Shown here piece by piece: positions 1 through 7,689 of a DNA stretch of 64,000 nt (positions within the stretch are counted from its first letter, which is position 1; the number at the start of each line of letters is the position of its first letter). Origin of the DNA: Marinobacter sp. es.042 (GTDB lineage Bacteria > Pseudomonadota > Gammaproteobacteria > Pseudomonadales > Oleiphilaceae). The notes beneath the pieces were generated by a model, which had not been told where the DNA came from, did no database searches, and saw only the letters and a list, made by a program, of their open reading frames with translations. Location: the NCBI RefSeq assembly GCF_900188315.1, contig NZ_LT897781.1, forward strand, positions 2,294,001 to 2,358,000, read 5' to 3'. The position numbers and the translations under genes are program-made.

Positions 1-129
1 CTCGACACTCAACCGCTTCTCCATGGCTCCGAGAGACAGCTGGGCAGTCACCACGATACTGATGCCCATTATCAGAAGCAGGGACACAACAAGGGCGTAG
101 AGCTTGAAGCGGAGCGATAACTGTTTCAT
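1..129 (-). CDS. Membrane sensor protein, N-terminal fragment (cut by window edge)
   Basis: Reading from an ATG at 129 back to the window edge gives 43 residues: a short basic start (MKQLSLRFKLYA) followed by one hydrophobic helix of about 20 residues and then a polar, helical segment (LGAMEKRLSVE). This is the usual beginning of a methyl-accepting chemotaxis protein or sensor kinase, with the periplasmic sensing domain lying outside the window. The frame stays open throughout. It is divergent from the YqaA-like gene and the two share a gap of about 60 bases. The family call is inference; only the reading frame and membrane segment are seen. Confidence 0.65.
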   Translation of the reverse strand, partial: MKQLSLRFKLYALVVSLLLIMGISIVVTAQLSLGAMEKRLSVE

Positions 130-189
130 GGTGAAGGCGGACCTGCGGAGAGTTGGAGGTTCATTCTATTTTAGAGCACGGAGGGGTCG

Positions 190-633
190 GTGGCCTACCT
201 GACGCTATTTCTGACCGCGTTCGCCGCTGCCACACTGCTGCCCGCTTACTCGGAAGTTCTGCTGGGCACGCTGATAACACAGGGTTACTCCTGGTGGTGG
301 CTGTGGTTCTGGGCAACGCTGGGTAACACGCTGGGCTCGGTCGTTAATGGAGTTATCGGCCGGCAGGTAGATCGCTTTAAGCATAAACGCTGGTTTCCGA
401 TCAGCGAGATGCAATTGCACAAGGCGAGGAACCGCTTTAACCGTTATGGCCAATGGTCTCTGCTGATGGGCTGGCTGCCTCTGGGCGGCGACGCGCTGAC
501 CCTGGTTGGCGGGATCATGCGCGTGCCATGGCTCAATTTTGTGATATTGGTAGGAATCGGCAAGGGGGCCCGCTACGCCTTTGTGCTCTGGCTCGTCGCG
601 GAGGCGTCCGGTGCATCGTCACCTTCACCGTAG
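190..633 (+). CDS. yqaA: YqaA-like small membrane protein (VTT/DedA-related)
   Basis: This 147-residue integral membrane protein has the YqaA layout: a hydrophobic N-terminal segment with the LLPxxSE-type motif (LLPAYSEVLL, about residues 16-25), a second helix with the glycine/asparagine-rich GNTLGSVVN stretch, a basic cytoplasmic loop with the RFNRYG motif (about residues 83-88), and a closing segment with WLPLGGDALTLVGG. The family is distantly related to DedA transporters and its exact substrate is unknown. The start is a GTG at 190 preceded by a GAGGGG ribosome site. The last 61 bases overlap the end of the convergent ABC1 kinase gene, which is unusual for two well-conserved genes. Confidence 0.85.
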   Translation: MAYLTLFLTAFAAATLLPAYSEVLLGTLITQGYSWWWLWFWATLGNTLGSVVNGVIGRQVDRFKHKRWFPISEMQLHKARNRFNRYGQWSLLMGWLPLGGDALTLVGGIMRVPWLNFVILVGIGKGARYAFVLWLVAEASGASSPSP

Positions 634-2018
634 AGGTATTTCCGAAGCAGCGGCTCGCCGTTGAATTCGGAATTCAGAACCGCAACGAAAGTGTAGACCC
701 CGATCAGTTTACGGTTAAGGAACACGAACTCCTTCGGGGGCACCCGGAAATAGCGACTGATCGCCGACCGGGCCGCCTGACGCGCCACCCGGGACGGCAG
801 TTCACTCTGTTTCCAACGATACTGGCCATGACTGTTCACCGCGTAGTCCGGCCAGGAATCCTTGTCACTGGAGAGGGGCTCAAGCACCGACATGCAGACC
901 TGGCCGAACTTCTCCAGCACTTCGTCGGGCCATTCGGTGCTCATGAAACGCAGTTTCACGCCACCATCGATTACCGCATCGAGATCATTCTCGTAGGATG
1001 CCTTGATCATCTGGATGACCGGTTTGAGAAAGTCGTCCGAGTAGGACTGCACGGCGCCGAAATCGAGGAGGACGATACGGTCGTACCCCGGGTCATCCCC
1101 TTCCTCCCCGGCAATCCGGATGCGGTAGTTGCCGAAATTGGGATCGGTCTGTATTTCGCCCCAGATGAACAACTCCCGGAAAAACAGCTCCAGGGCGGCC
1201 TTGCCAAGGGCACTGCGACGTTCCAGCGGGAGGTCCCTGACCGACTGGGAACTGACCGAATGCCCGTGTTCGTAGGTTGAACAAATAACGTGCTCGGTTG
1301 AAAACTCCGGCAAGACCCTGGGCACAATGAACCTCGGATCCGATGCCAGCATGTTGCGAAATTTCTCGGTGGTCTTCGCCTCAAGGCGATAGTCCACCTC
1401 GCGATGCATCATCTGCCGGACTTCCTCCAGCCAGTCATTGAACTCGGGGCCAAAACTGACCAGCCTGGCCACTCGCAGCAACTGGGCGACCGCATTCAGG
1501 TCGCTGTCTACGGCGTCGGCAACGCCGGGGTATTGCACTTTCAGCACCAGTTCCAGGCCGTCACTGCGGCGCCAGGCCCGATGGACCTGCCCCAGCGACG
1601 CAGCGCCAATAGGCTCGGGCTCTACATCCAGTTGCGCCAGACGCTCCGCGCCCAGCTCGTCTTTCAGCACACGTTCGATAGCCGGCCATTCCAGAGAAGT
1701 GGTCTGATCTTCCAGGGTGTGGAGCGCTTCGGTGACTTCCTCGGGCAGAAAATGCTCACCATACAGAGCCATAACCTGGCCAATCTTGACCACGCTGCCC
1801 TTCAACTGGCCCAGTTCATCAACCAGGAACCGCGCCTGGCTCGAAAGCATGGCGCGATGACGTTTTTCCCGGTTTTCCCGACTGCTGAACCAGTTGGTTG
1901 CCATGTGTGAGGCCATACGGGTACCAGCAAACAACCCGGCACGGGTCAGACTCAACCTGCGCTCGAAACTGCCTGTCTTGATGCGGGAAACCGAATTTCC
2001 TGAACGTCTGGAAGACAT
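573..2018 (-). CDS. ABC1/AarF (UbiB-like) atypical kinase family protein
   Basis: A 481-residue member of the ABC1/ADCK family, whose bacterial members such as UbiB act in ubiquinone metabolism, probably through an atypical ATPase activity. The family hallmarks are in order: the KxGQ helix (KIGQVMALYGEHF, about residues 77-89), the alanine-rich nucleotide loop (AASLGQVHRA), the VQYPG strand, the E-DYRLEA helix, the catalytic-loop equivalent QTDPNFGNY and the metal site LLDFGA. Unlike E. coli UbiB it has no clear C-terminal membrane pair and ends in a polar alanine/serine-rich tail. It is therefore a paralogue type and I give no symbol. Its 3' end overlaps the YqaA-like gene by 61 bases. Confidence 0.88.
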   Translation of the reverse strand: MSSRRSGNSVSRIKTGSFERRLSLTRAGLFAGTRMASHMATNWFSSRENREKRHRAMLSSQARFLVDELGQLKGSVVKIGQVMALYGEHFLPEEVTEALHTLEDQTTSLEWPAIERVLKDELGAERLAQLDVEPEPIGAASLGQVHRAWRRSDGLELVLKVQYPGVADAVDSDLNAVAQLLRVARLVSFGPEFNDWLEEVRQMMHREVDYRLEAKTTEKFRNMLASDPRFIVPRVLPEFSTEHVICSTYEHGHSVSSQSVRDLPLERRSALGKAALELFFRELFIWGEIQTDPNFGNYRIRIAGEEGDDPGYDRIVLLDFGAVQSYSDDFLKPVIQMIKASYENDLDAVIDGGVKLRFMSTEWPDEVLEKFGQVCMSVLEPLSSDKDSWPDYAVNSHGQYRWKQSELPSRVARQAARSAISRYFRVPPKEFVFLNRKLIGVYTFVAVLNSEFNGEPLLRKYLYGEGDDAPDASATSQSTKA

Positions 2019-2270
2019 AGTGACCTGTTCGGATCAGAGAATTTCACCACGTTTGGCGGCTTACACCATTATACGGATAGTCAGCGGAGCTGACCTAACC
2101 GAGTCGACCGGCTTGCCACGGCCACGGGGCCAATGCGTCGGCACCGGTACCGGTTTACATCTGCACAACCGGATCATTTACGTTTCGACACAGTTTCCGC
2201 CGGGAAACCGGTCTAGTATTTCTAGATACGTAAGGTCCAACAACGACTATCACAACAACAAGATCTGAAA

Positions 2271-3362
2271 ATGCCGCAATCCGCAAGAAAAACGCCGGAT
2301 ACGGAGCTGTCGCAGTTCCGGGTCAAGGGCGAGATTCCTGTCCCGATCCTGATCAACTGGCTGACCGCTGTTGCCGTGCCCCTGCTCTGTTTCTTTGCCT
2401 GGCGCTCCAGCCTGCAGAACGACCCGATCACGCCGCCACTGCTGGTTGGCTTCGCCGTTCTTCTTGCCGTCAACTCTGTGAGCTACCTGCTCTTCGGTAA
2501 CAAGACCCTGCAGCGTCGCGGCTTCATAACCCTGATTACAGTGCTGTTCACCTACCTGGCTATCAACGCGGTAGAGGACGGTTCCGCCATTATCTGGTTG
2601 TTTGCCTACCCGCCCATCATTTTCTACATCAGCGAATCCCGGGTTGGGGTGCTCGCCTGCTGTGGCGGGTTCGCCGCCGTCATCTTCCTGTTCAGCCCAC
2701 TGGGGGATTTCCTGTTCGAGCCGCCGCACAGCACCAGTTTCAGAATCACCATGATAGCGGTGCTGGGTTTTGAAATGGTCACCTGTTACATCCTTGACCA
2801 GAGCCGTCGACGCAGCAAGCTGGGGTTGCTGAAGCTGGCCGCGGAATTCGAGTATGCCGCCAAGCACGATGCCCTGACCGGCCTGGCCAATCGCCGCGAA
2901 GCGCTTGAGCAACTGGACATCGAGTATCAGCGCTATCTTCGCAACGCCCGGCCCTTTTCGGTGCTGCTGATGGACATTGACCTGTTCAAGAGCGTTAACG
3001 ACAACTACGGGCACCATGTGGGTGACGAATTGATCATTCTGGTGGCCAGGACCCTTCGGGAACAATGCCGCAAAGTTGATACGCTGGCCCGATGGGGCGG
3101 TGAGGAGTACCTGGTTCTGCTGCCCGAAACCAATACCGGTGAGGCGCTGGCATCCGCAAACCGGATCCGTGAAGCTTTTGCCGCCAGGTCCGTGAGCACG
3201 GAGCAGGGCCCGATTCAGGCAACCATCAGTGTGGGGGTGGCGTCGATCCGTGGCTCGGAATCCATCGATCGCCTGCTGCAGCGGTCAGACGAAGCCCTGT
3301 ATCGGGCGAAATCCGAGGGACGTAACCGCGCATGCGGTTACGAGAATGAAGCCGCGGCCTGA
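2271..3362 (+). CDS. Membrane-bound diguanylate cyclase (GGDEF)
   Basis: 363 residues: about six hydrophobic segments (roughly residues 27-175) form an unassigned membrane input domain, followed by a complete GGDEF domain. The cyclase motifs are intact: DALTGLANRR, the metal-binding DIDLFKSVND-YGH segment and the active site GGEEY at residues 276-280. An allosteric inhibitory RxxD site (RKVD, residues 267-270) sits exactly five residues before it, so product inhibition by c-di-GMP is expected. There is no EAL domain. The start at 2271 has only a weak ribosome site. It ends one base before the convergent lipB end. Function as a c-di-GMP synthase is well supported; the signal sensed is unknown. 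Confidence 0.92.
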   Translation: MPQSARKTPDTELSQFRVKGEIPVPILINWLTAVAVPLLCFFAWRSSLQNDPITPPLLVGFAVLLAVNSVSYLLFGNKTLQRRGFITLITVLFTYLAINAVEDGSAIIWLFAYPPIIFYISESRVGVLACCGGFAAVIFLFSPLGDFLFEPPHSTSFRITMIAVLGFEMVTCYILDQSRRRSKLGLLKLAAEFEYAAKHDALTGLANRREALEQLDIEYQRYLRNARPFSVLLMDIDLFKSVNDNYGHHVGDELIILVARTLREQCRKVDTLARWGGEEYLVLLPETNTGEALASANRIREAFAARSVSTEQGPIQATISVGVASIRGSESIDRLLQRSDEALYRAKSEGRNRACGYENEAAA

Positions 3363-3363
3363 G

Positions 3364-4002
3364 CTACCAGCCCTCGCGGAAATCGACATCGTGGTGGGCC
3401 AGGCCACTGACCAGCTGCTGCGACAACCGCTGCTGCACGCCAGCCAGTGTCACACCGGGAACAAAGTCGCGAACCTGACACATGGCCATTCCTGCATAGC
3501 CGCAGGGGTTTATGCGCTGAAAAGGCTCCATGTCCATATCCACATTCAGCGCCAGGCCATGAAAGGAACAACCCCGGCGAACCCTCAGTCCGAGCGAGGC
3601 AATCTTGGCGTCGCCCACGTAAACGCCCGGGGCGTCCGGTCTCGGAGCGGCCTCAACGCCCAATTCTGCGAGCGTACGGACGATAGCCTGTTCGATCTCG
3701 TCCACCAGAGAACGTACACCAAGTTTTTTGCGGGTCAGATTGATCATCAGGTAAATCACGAGCTGGCCGGGACCGTGGTAGGTCACCTGCCCGCCCCGAT
3801 CCACCGGGATCACCGGGATGTCGCCCGGGGCAAGAATATGTTCGGCCTTCCCCGCCTGGCCCTGGGTATAAACCCGCGGATGCTGCAAACACCAGAGTTC
3901 ATCCGCCACACTGTCATCGCGGTCGGCGGTGAAGGCCTTCATGGCCTCCCAGGTTTCCAGATAGGGCTGCTCACCCAGGGATCGGACAATCAGGTCAGGC
4001 AT
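3364..4002 (-). CDS. lipB: Octanoyl-[acyl carrier protein] transferase LipB
   Basis: LipB moves octanoyl groups from acyl carrier protein to lipoyl domains of 2-oxoacid dehydrogenases and GcvH, the first step of lipoate biosynthesis. The 212-residue protein has the family's [14 protein letters not shown] block (about residue 69 on), the catalytic lysine in [10 protein letters not shown] and the catalytic cysteine in NPCGYAG. It follows ybeD with a five-base gap and belongs to the dacA-ybeD-lipB string. lipA, which commonly follows lipB, is not present; a convergent diguanylate cyclase gene occupies that place. Confidence 0.97.
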   Translation of the reverse strand: MPDLIVRSLGEQPYLETWEAMKAFTADRDDSVADELWCLQHPRVYTQGQAGKAEHILAPGDIPVIPVDRGGQVTYHGPGQLVIYLMINLTRKKLGVRSLVDEIEQAIVRTLAELGVEAAPRPDAPGVYVGDAKIASLGLRVRRGCSFHGLALNVDMDMEPFQRINPCGYAGMAMCQVRDFVPGVTLAGVQQRLSQQLVSGLAHHDVDFREGW

Positions 4003-4007
4003 CGGGC

Positions 4008-4277
4008 TCAGAGCACCATGTGTACGCGGCCACTGGCCTTGAGATCCTCGAACAGGGCCTTCAGTTGCGCCTCACCCGTGGCCACAATCTTCAGTTGAAC
4101 CGAGGAAAAACGGCCTTTGCTGCTATCGTTAACGGTGATGTCGGTCTCGCTGATTCCGGGGGCATGCTGCTCCACAACCTCGACCACGAACTCGGTGAAA
4201 TCCGGGGCCGCATTGCCAATCACCTTAATCACATAGTCGCAAGGAAACTCAATTTTTGGTGCTTTCGGCTCACTCAT
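4008..4277 (-). CDS. ybeD: YbeD/DUF493 family protein
   Basis: An 89-residue protein of the YbeD (UPF0250/DUF493) family, small alpha/beta proteins with an ACT-like fold and no settled function. The family pattern is visible: [11 protein letters not shown] near the N-terminus, and a second half with [13 protein letters not shown] ending in a helix and VHMVL. It lies between dacA and lipB, the order seen in many gammaproteobacteria, which suggests a role linked to lipoylation, but this is context only. Start ATG at 4277; five bases separate its stop from the lipB start. Confidence 0.93.
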   Translation of the reverse strand: MSEPKAPKIEFPCDYVIKVIGNAAPDFTEFVVEVVEQHAPGISETDITVNDSSKGRFSSVQLKIVATGEAQLKALFEDLKASGRVHMVL

Positions 4278-4307
4278 GCCGTTTTACTCCCCGGGATCAA
4301 CATCACC

Positions 4308-5486
4308 TTACTGAAATAACTGAACGAAAAAGAGCTTGATGGCGTCCCAGATGCGTTTGAAAAAGCCACCTTCGGGAACCTCGGTCAGGGCCAACACCGG
4401 CTGATCAACCAATACCTCGCCGTTATAGGACACCTTGACCCGTCCCAGCTCGTCCCCGACTTTAATGGGTGCCTTGATCACAGAATCAAGGTCGACCGTC
4501 GATTCAAGATCGTTTCGGGAACCCCGCGGAATGGTCACGTAGACATCCTCCGTCATCCCAACCGAGAGCTGGTCGGCCTGACCGCCCCAGACACGGGCTT
4601 CGATGAGCTCCTGGCCCGACCGGAACAGGCGTTCGCTCTCATAGTAGCGGAAGCCGTAGTTCAGCATTTTCTGAACTTCCTGGGCCCGGGCCTGCTCACT
4701 GCTCGTTCCCATGACGACAGCGATGAATCGTGTGTCATTGCGCTTGGCGGAGGCCACAAGACAGAAGCCGGCCTCCTCGGTATGACCTGTTTTTAACCCG
4801 TCCACGCTGTCATCCCGCCATAAGAGAGTATTGCGGTTTGGCTGACGGATGTTGTTGTAGGTGAAGTGTTTCACCGTATACAGAGGGTAATTCTCTGGGT
4901 AGTCGTAAATAATCGCTTCCGCAAGCAAGGCCAGATCATGGGCCGTTGAGAAATGATCAGGGGAAGGCAGCCCTGTCGCATTCTCGAAGTTGGTATTCTT
5001 CATACCCAGAATCTGAGCCTGCTGGTTCATGATATCGACGAACGCATCTTCACTACCGGCAACGAACTCTGCCAAGGCGACCGAAGCGTCGTTACCAGAC
5101 TGAATGATGACGCCCTTCAAAAGGTTCTCCACCGAGACAGTCGACCCCTCCCGTACAAACGTCCGGGAGCCCTTTGTCTGCCAGGCTTTGACACTGATGG
5201 GAACCATGTCGGACATGGAGATGCGGCCGTCGTGAAGCTCACGCTCGACAATATAGGCCGTCATCATTTTGGTCAGACTGGCCGGAGGCAAACGCTCGTG
5301 GCTGTTCTCCTCCATGATGATCCGTCCGCTCTTGGGATCCATCAACACGTAGGAGCTGCCGGCAATCTGCGGCGGCGACGGAATCAGCACCGACTGGGAC
5401 ATTGCCTTGCCTGTCAGGGCAAGCATCAGCACAAGGACAACGGAGAGAGTTCGAAAAGCAGAGTTTAAGGCCATGGGTCCATTCAT
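4308..5486 (-). CDS. dacA: D-alanyl-D-alanine carboxypeptidase, PBP5/6 type
   Basis: A low-molecular-weight penicillin-binding protein that removes the terminal D-Ala from peptidoglycan stem peptides in the periplasm. The 392-residue precursor has a signal peptide (about residues 10-30), the SxxK nucleophile motif SLTK at 70-73, SGN in SGNDASVALAE, and KTG in KTGHTEEAG, followed by the C-terminal beta domain. The last 20 residues (from GGFFKRIW on) form an amphipathic helix, the usual membrane anchor of PBP5. An in-frame ATG four codons downstream (5474) is an alternative start; neither has a strong ribosome site. It sits between rlpA and ybeD. Confidence 0.97.
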   Translation of the reverse strand: MNGPMALNSAFRTLSVVLVLMLALTGKAMSQSVLIPSPPQIAGSSYVLMDPKSGRIIMEENSHERLPPASLTKMMTAYIVERELHDGRISMSDMVPISVKAWQTKGSRTFVREGSTVSVENLLKGVIIQSGNDASVALAEFVAGSEDAFVDIMNQQAQILGMKNTNFENATGLPSPDHFSTAHDLALLAEAIIYDYPENYPLYTVKHFTYNNIRQPNRNTLLWRDDSVDGLKTGHTEEAGFCLVASAKRNDTRFIAVVMGTSSEQARAQEVQKMLNYGFRYYESERLFRSGQELIEARVWGGQADQLSVGMTEDVYVTIPRGSRNDLESTVDLDSVIKAPIKVGDELGRVKVSYNGEVLVDQPVLALTEVPEGGFFKRIWDAIKLFFVQLFQ

Positions 5487-5529
5487 TCGTCGTTAAGTGT
5501 ATTTTTTAAATATGTCGTGTTCGGCTTAT

Positions 5530-6423
5530 TCAGTGCGTGTCGGTCAGCAGGATGGACTGATCGAAACCACGGGCTTCCAGAAGGCTTTGGGTGCGCCTGG
5601 CGCTGTCTTCGTCATTGAAGGGACCCACCTGAACCCGATGGAAGCGCCCCGCGGAGGTATCCACTGCCCGAACGCGCATCGGGTTCTCCAGGACCGCCCT
5701 CACCTGGCTGAGCAGTTTTTCGGCCGGGTCCCGGCTGCTGAAGGATCCAAGCTGCACGAACAATGACCGGTTGGTCATCGCCATGTCACCGCTTGCCTCT
5801 ACCCGGCTTTCAGCGTATCCGGCCGGACTTCCGGAGGAATAAGGCTCTCCGGCAATGAACATGGCGCCATCCGGCCTGACGGTGATGGCCGCCACCTCCA
5901 CTCGGGCCGTGCCCCTGGCCTGGTACCCCAGCTTCTTGGCAGCGGCGTATGACAGGTCGATGATCCTGTCGCTGTGAAAGGGACCGCGGTCGTTGACACG
6001 GACAATCACCGAGCGACCGTTATCAAGGTTCGTTACACGTGCATAGCCGGGAATCCGCAGGGATTTGTGCGCGGCGGACATCGTGTACATGTTAAAGGTT
6101 TCGCCGTTGGAGGTCTTGTGGCCATGAAATTTCTCGCCGTACCAGCTCGCCGTACCCCGTTCCACATAGCCATCGTTGCTGTCGAGCACGTGGTACTGCT
6201 TGCCCCAGACCTGGTAGGGCGATTTATTGCCCGCCCTCCTGGGGGCCTCGTAAACCGGTACCGCATCGTCAAGACCGGACACATCGAAGTTGCCCGAAGG
6301 AGCCCTGTCGGTTGCCAGGGTATAGCGGGACGAATGGTCCGTTTCCGGGGCCGACGCGCAGCCGCCAAGTATCAGCGACACAACCACCGACAGCAGGAGG
6401 GAGAATGAGGGCTTGCAGTTCAC
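5530..6423 (-). CDS. rlpA: Septal ring lytic transglycosylase RlpA, lipoprotein
   Basis: RlpA is an outer-membrane lipoprotein that, in Pseudomonas, cleaves peptidoglycan strands lacking stem peptides during daughter cell separation. The 297-residue protein has a lipobox ending at Cys22 (LGGC), a double-psi beta-barrel domain (GTASWYG, KTSNGE, VNDRGPF with the likely catalytic Asp, RIIDLS; about residues 90-180) and a C-terminal SPOR domain (about 220-297, VQLGSFSS and VQVGPFND) that binds denuded septal glycan. The start is a GTG at 6423 with an AGAGGA ribosome site. It lies directly after rodA without the usual mltB in between. Confidence 0.95.
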   Translation of the reverse strand: MNCKPSFSLLLSVVVSLILGGCASAPETDHSSRYTLATDRAPSGNFDVSGLDDAVPVYEAPRRAGNKSPYQVWGKQYHVLDSNDGYVERGTASWYGEKFHGHKTSNGETFNMYTMSAAHKSLRIPGYARVTNLDNGRSVIVRVNDRGPFHSDRIIDLSYAAAKKLGYQARGTARVEVAAITVRPDGAMFIAGEPYSSGSPAGYAESRVEASGDMAMTNRSLFVQLGSFSSRDPAEKLLSQVRAVLENPMRVRAVDTSAGRFHRVQVGPFNDEDSARRTQSLLEARGFDQSILLTDTH

Positions 6424-6449
6424 TGTCCGGAATTCCTCTTGACTACACT

Positions 6450-6477
6450 GGCCACCGTCATCAGGTTCCCGGTGGTC
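6450..6477. repeat. Inverted repeat in the rodA-rlpA gap
   Basis: GGCCACCG at 6450-6457 is repeated inverted as CGGTGGTC at 6470-6477 (near-perfect arms around a 12-base loop). It lies in the 123-base gap between rodA and rlpA on the minus strand, just upstream of the rlpA ribosome site. No T-run follows on either strand, so a classical terminator is unlikely; it could be an RNA processing or attenuating hairpin. Confidence 0.4.
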
Positions 6478-6546
6478 CGGCCTTCATTGTAACGGGTTCT
6501 CCGACGGAATCACCATTACCCTGTGGCCATGGTTCGATTAACCAAA

Positions 6547-7689
6547 TCAGGCACCGATCATTCGCCGATGGGTATGAATCGACATCAAAACACCAAAGGC
6601 TGCCATCAGGGTGACCCCCGATGTCCCACCGTAGCTGATCAGGGGCAATGGCACACCAACGATTGGCAAAAGTCCACTTACCATCCCGACATTTACGAAG
6701 ATGTAGATGAAGAACGTCATGGTGAGCGCACCCGCGAGAAGGCGGCTGAATGAATCCTGGGCCGTCGCGGCAATATACAGACACCGCAGTATGATCAGGA
6801 AATACACCGTCATCAGGATCAGCATGCCCACGAACCCGAACTCTTCAGCCAGCACTGCGACTATAAAGTCGGTATGGCTCTCTGGCAGAAACTCCAGGTG
6901 CGACTGGGTTCCCTGAAGCCAGCCCTTGCCATCCACGCCACCGGAACCGATGGCAGTCTTGGACTGGATGATGTTCCAGCCGGCGCCAAGAGGATCACTC
7001 TGAGGGTCCAGAAGCGTCAGCACCCGCTGTTTCTGGTAGTCCCTCATGACGAAAAACCACATCAATGGGGCCGAAACGGACACCATGGCCACGAACGCCG
7101 TGATCAGTTTCCAGCTGATGCCCGCAAAAAACACCACGAAGATACCGGCCATGCCGACCAGCAGCGAGGTCCCCAGATCCGGCTGCTGCATAATCATGAC
7201 CATGGGTACCAGAACGATCGCCAGCCCGACAGTCACGTGCCGGAACCTGGGCGGCAGGAAATGCCTGGACAGATACCAGGCGGCCATCATGGGAACCACC
7301 AGCTTCATCAATTCGGATGGCTGGAAACGCGGGAGTCCCGGAATCGCCAGCCATCGCTGCGCACCCTTGGCACCAACGCCCACCAGCAGAACCGCGACCA
7401 GGGCCACAATACCGGCGCCATAGAGCCAGGGCGCCCAGCGGCGAAACACCGAGGGATCCAGCTGTGCAAACACCAGCATCACAACAAGTGCTACGCCCAG
7501 ACGGATACCCTGAGCCTTGACCACCTCCAGGTTCCGGTCAGCACCGCTGTAAAGTACAAACAGCCCCCCGGAAATCAGCATTAGCAACAACACTAAAAGA
7601 ATCGGATCCAGATGAAGCGCGGCCCAGATACTACGGTGACGGCCTAGGGGGTTACTCGGAGTCGAATCCAGTAATGCGTTGAGAGCCAT
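6547..7689 (-). CDS. rodA: Rod-shape SEDS glycosyltransferase RodA
   Basis: RodA is the SEDS-family peptidoglycan polymerase of the elongasome and works in complex with PBP2. The 380-residue protein has about ten transmembrane helices, the QPDLGTS motif (about residues 170-176), the periplasmic loop with GSGGVDGKGWLQGTQ, ESHTDFIV, and the C-terminal PLPLISYGGTSG motif. Its ATG overlaps the mrdA stop by one base (TGATG), so translation is coupled to its partner PBP2. Length is normal for the family. A second SEDS gene, ftsW, lies in the dcw cluster of this window. Confidence 0.97.
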   Translation of the reverse strand: MALNALLDSTPSNPLGRHRSIWAALHLDPILLVLLLMLISGGLFVLYSGADRNLEVVKAQGIRLGVALVVMLVFAQLDPSVFRRWAPWLYGAGIVALVAVLLVGVGAKGAQRWLAIPGLPRFQPSELMKLVVPMMAAWYLSRHFLPPRFRHVTVGLAIVLVPMVMIMQQPDLGTSLLVGMAGIFVVFFAGISWKLITAFVAMVSVSAPLMWFFVMRDYQKQRVLTLLDPQSDPLGAGWNIIQSKTAIGSGGVDGKGWLQGTQSHLEFLPESHTDFIVAVLAEEFGFVGMLILMTVYFLIILRCLYIAATAQDSFSRLLAGALTMTFFIYIFVNVGMVSGLLPIVGVPLPLISYGGTSGVTLMAAFGVLMSIHTHRRMIGA

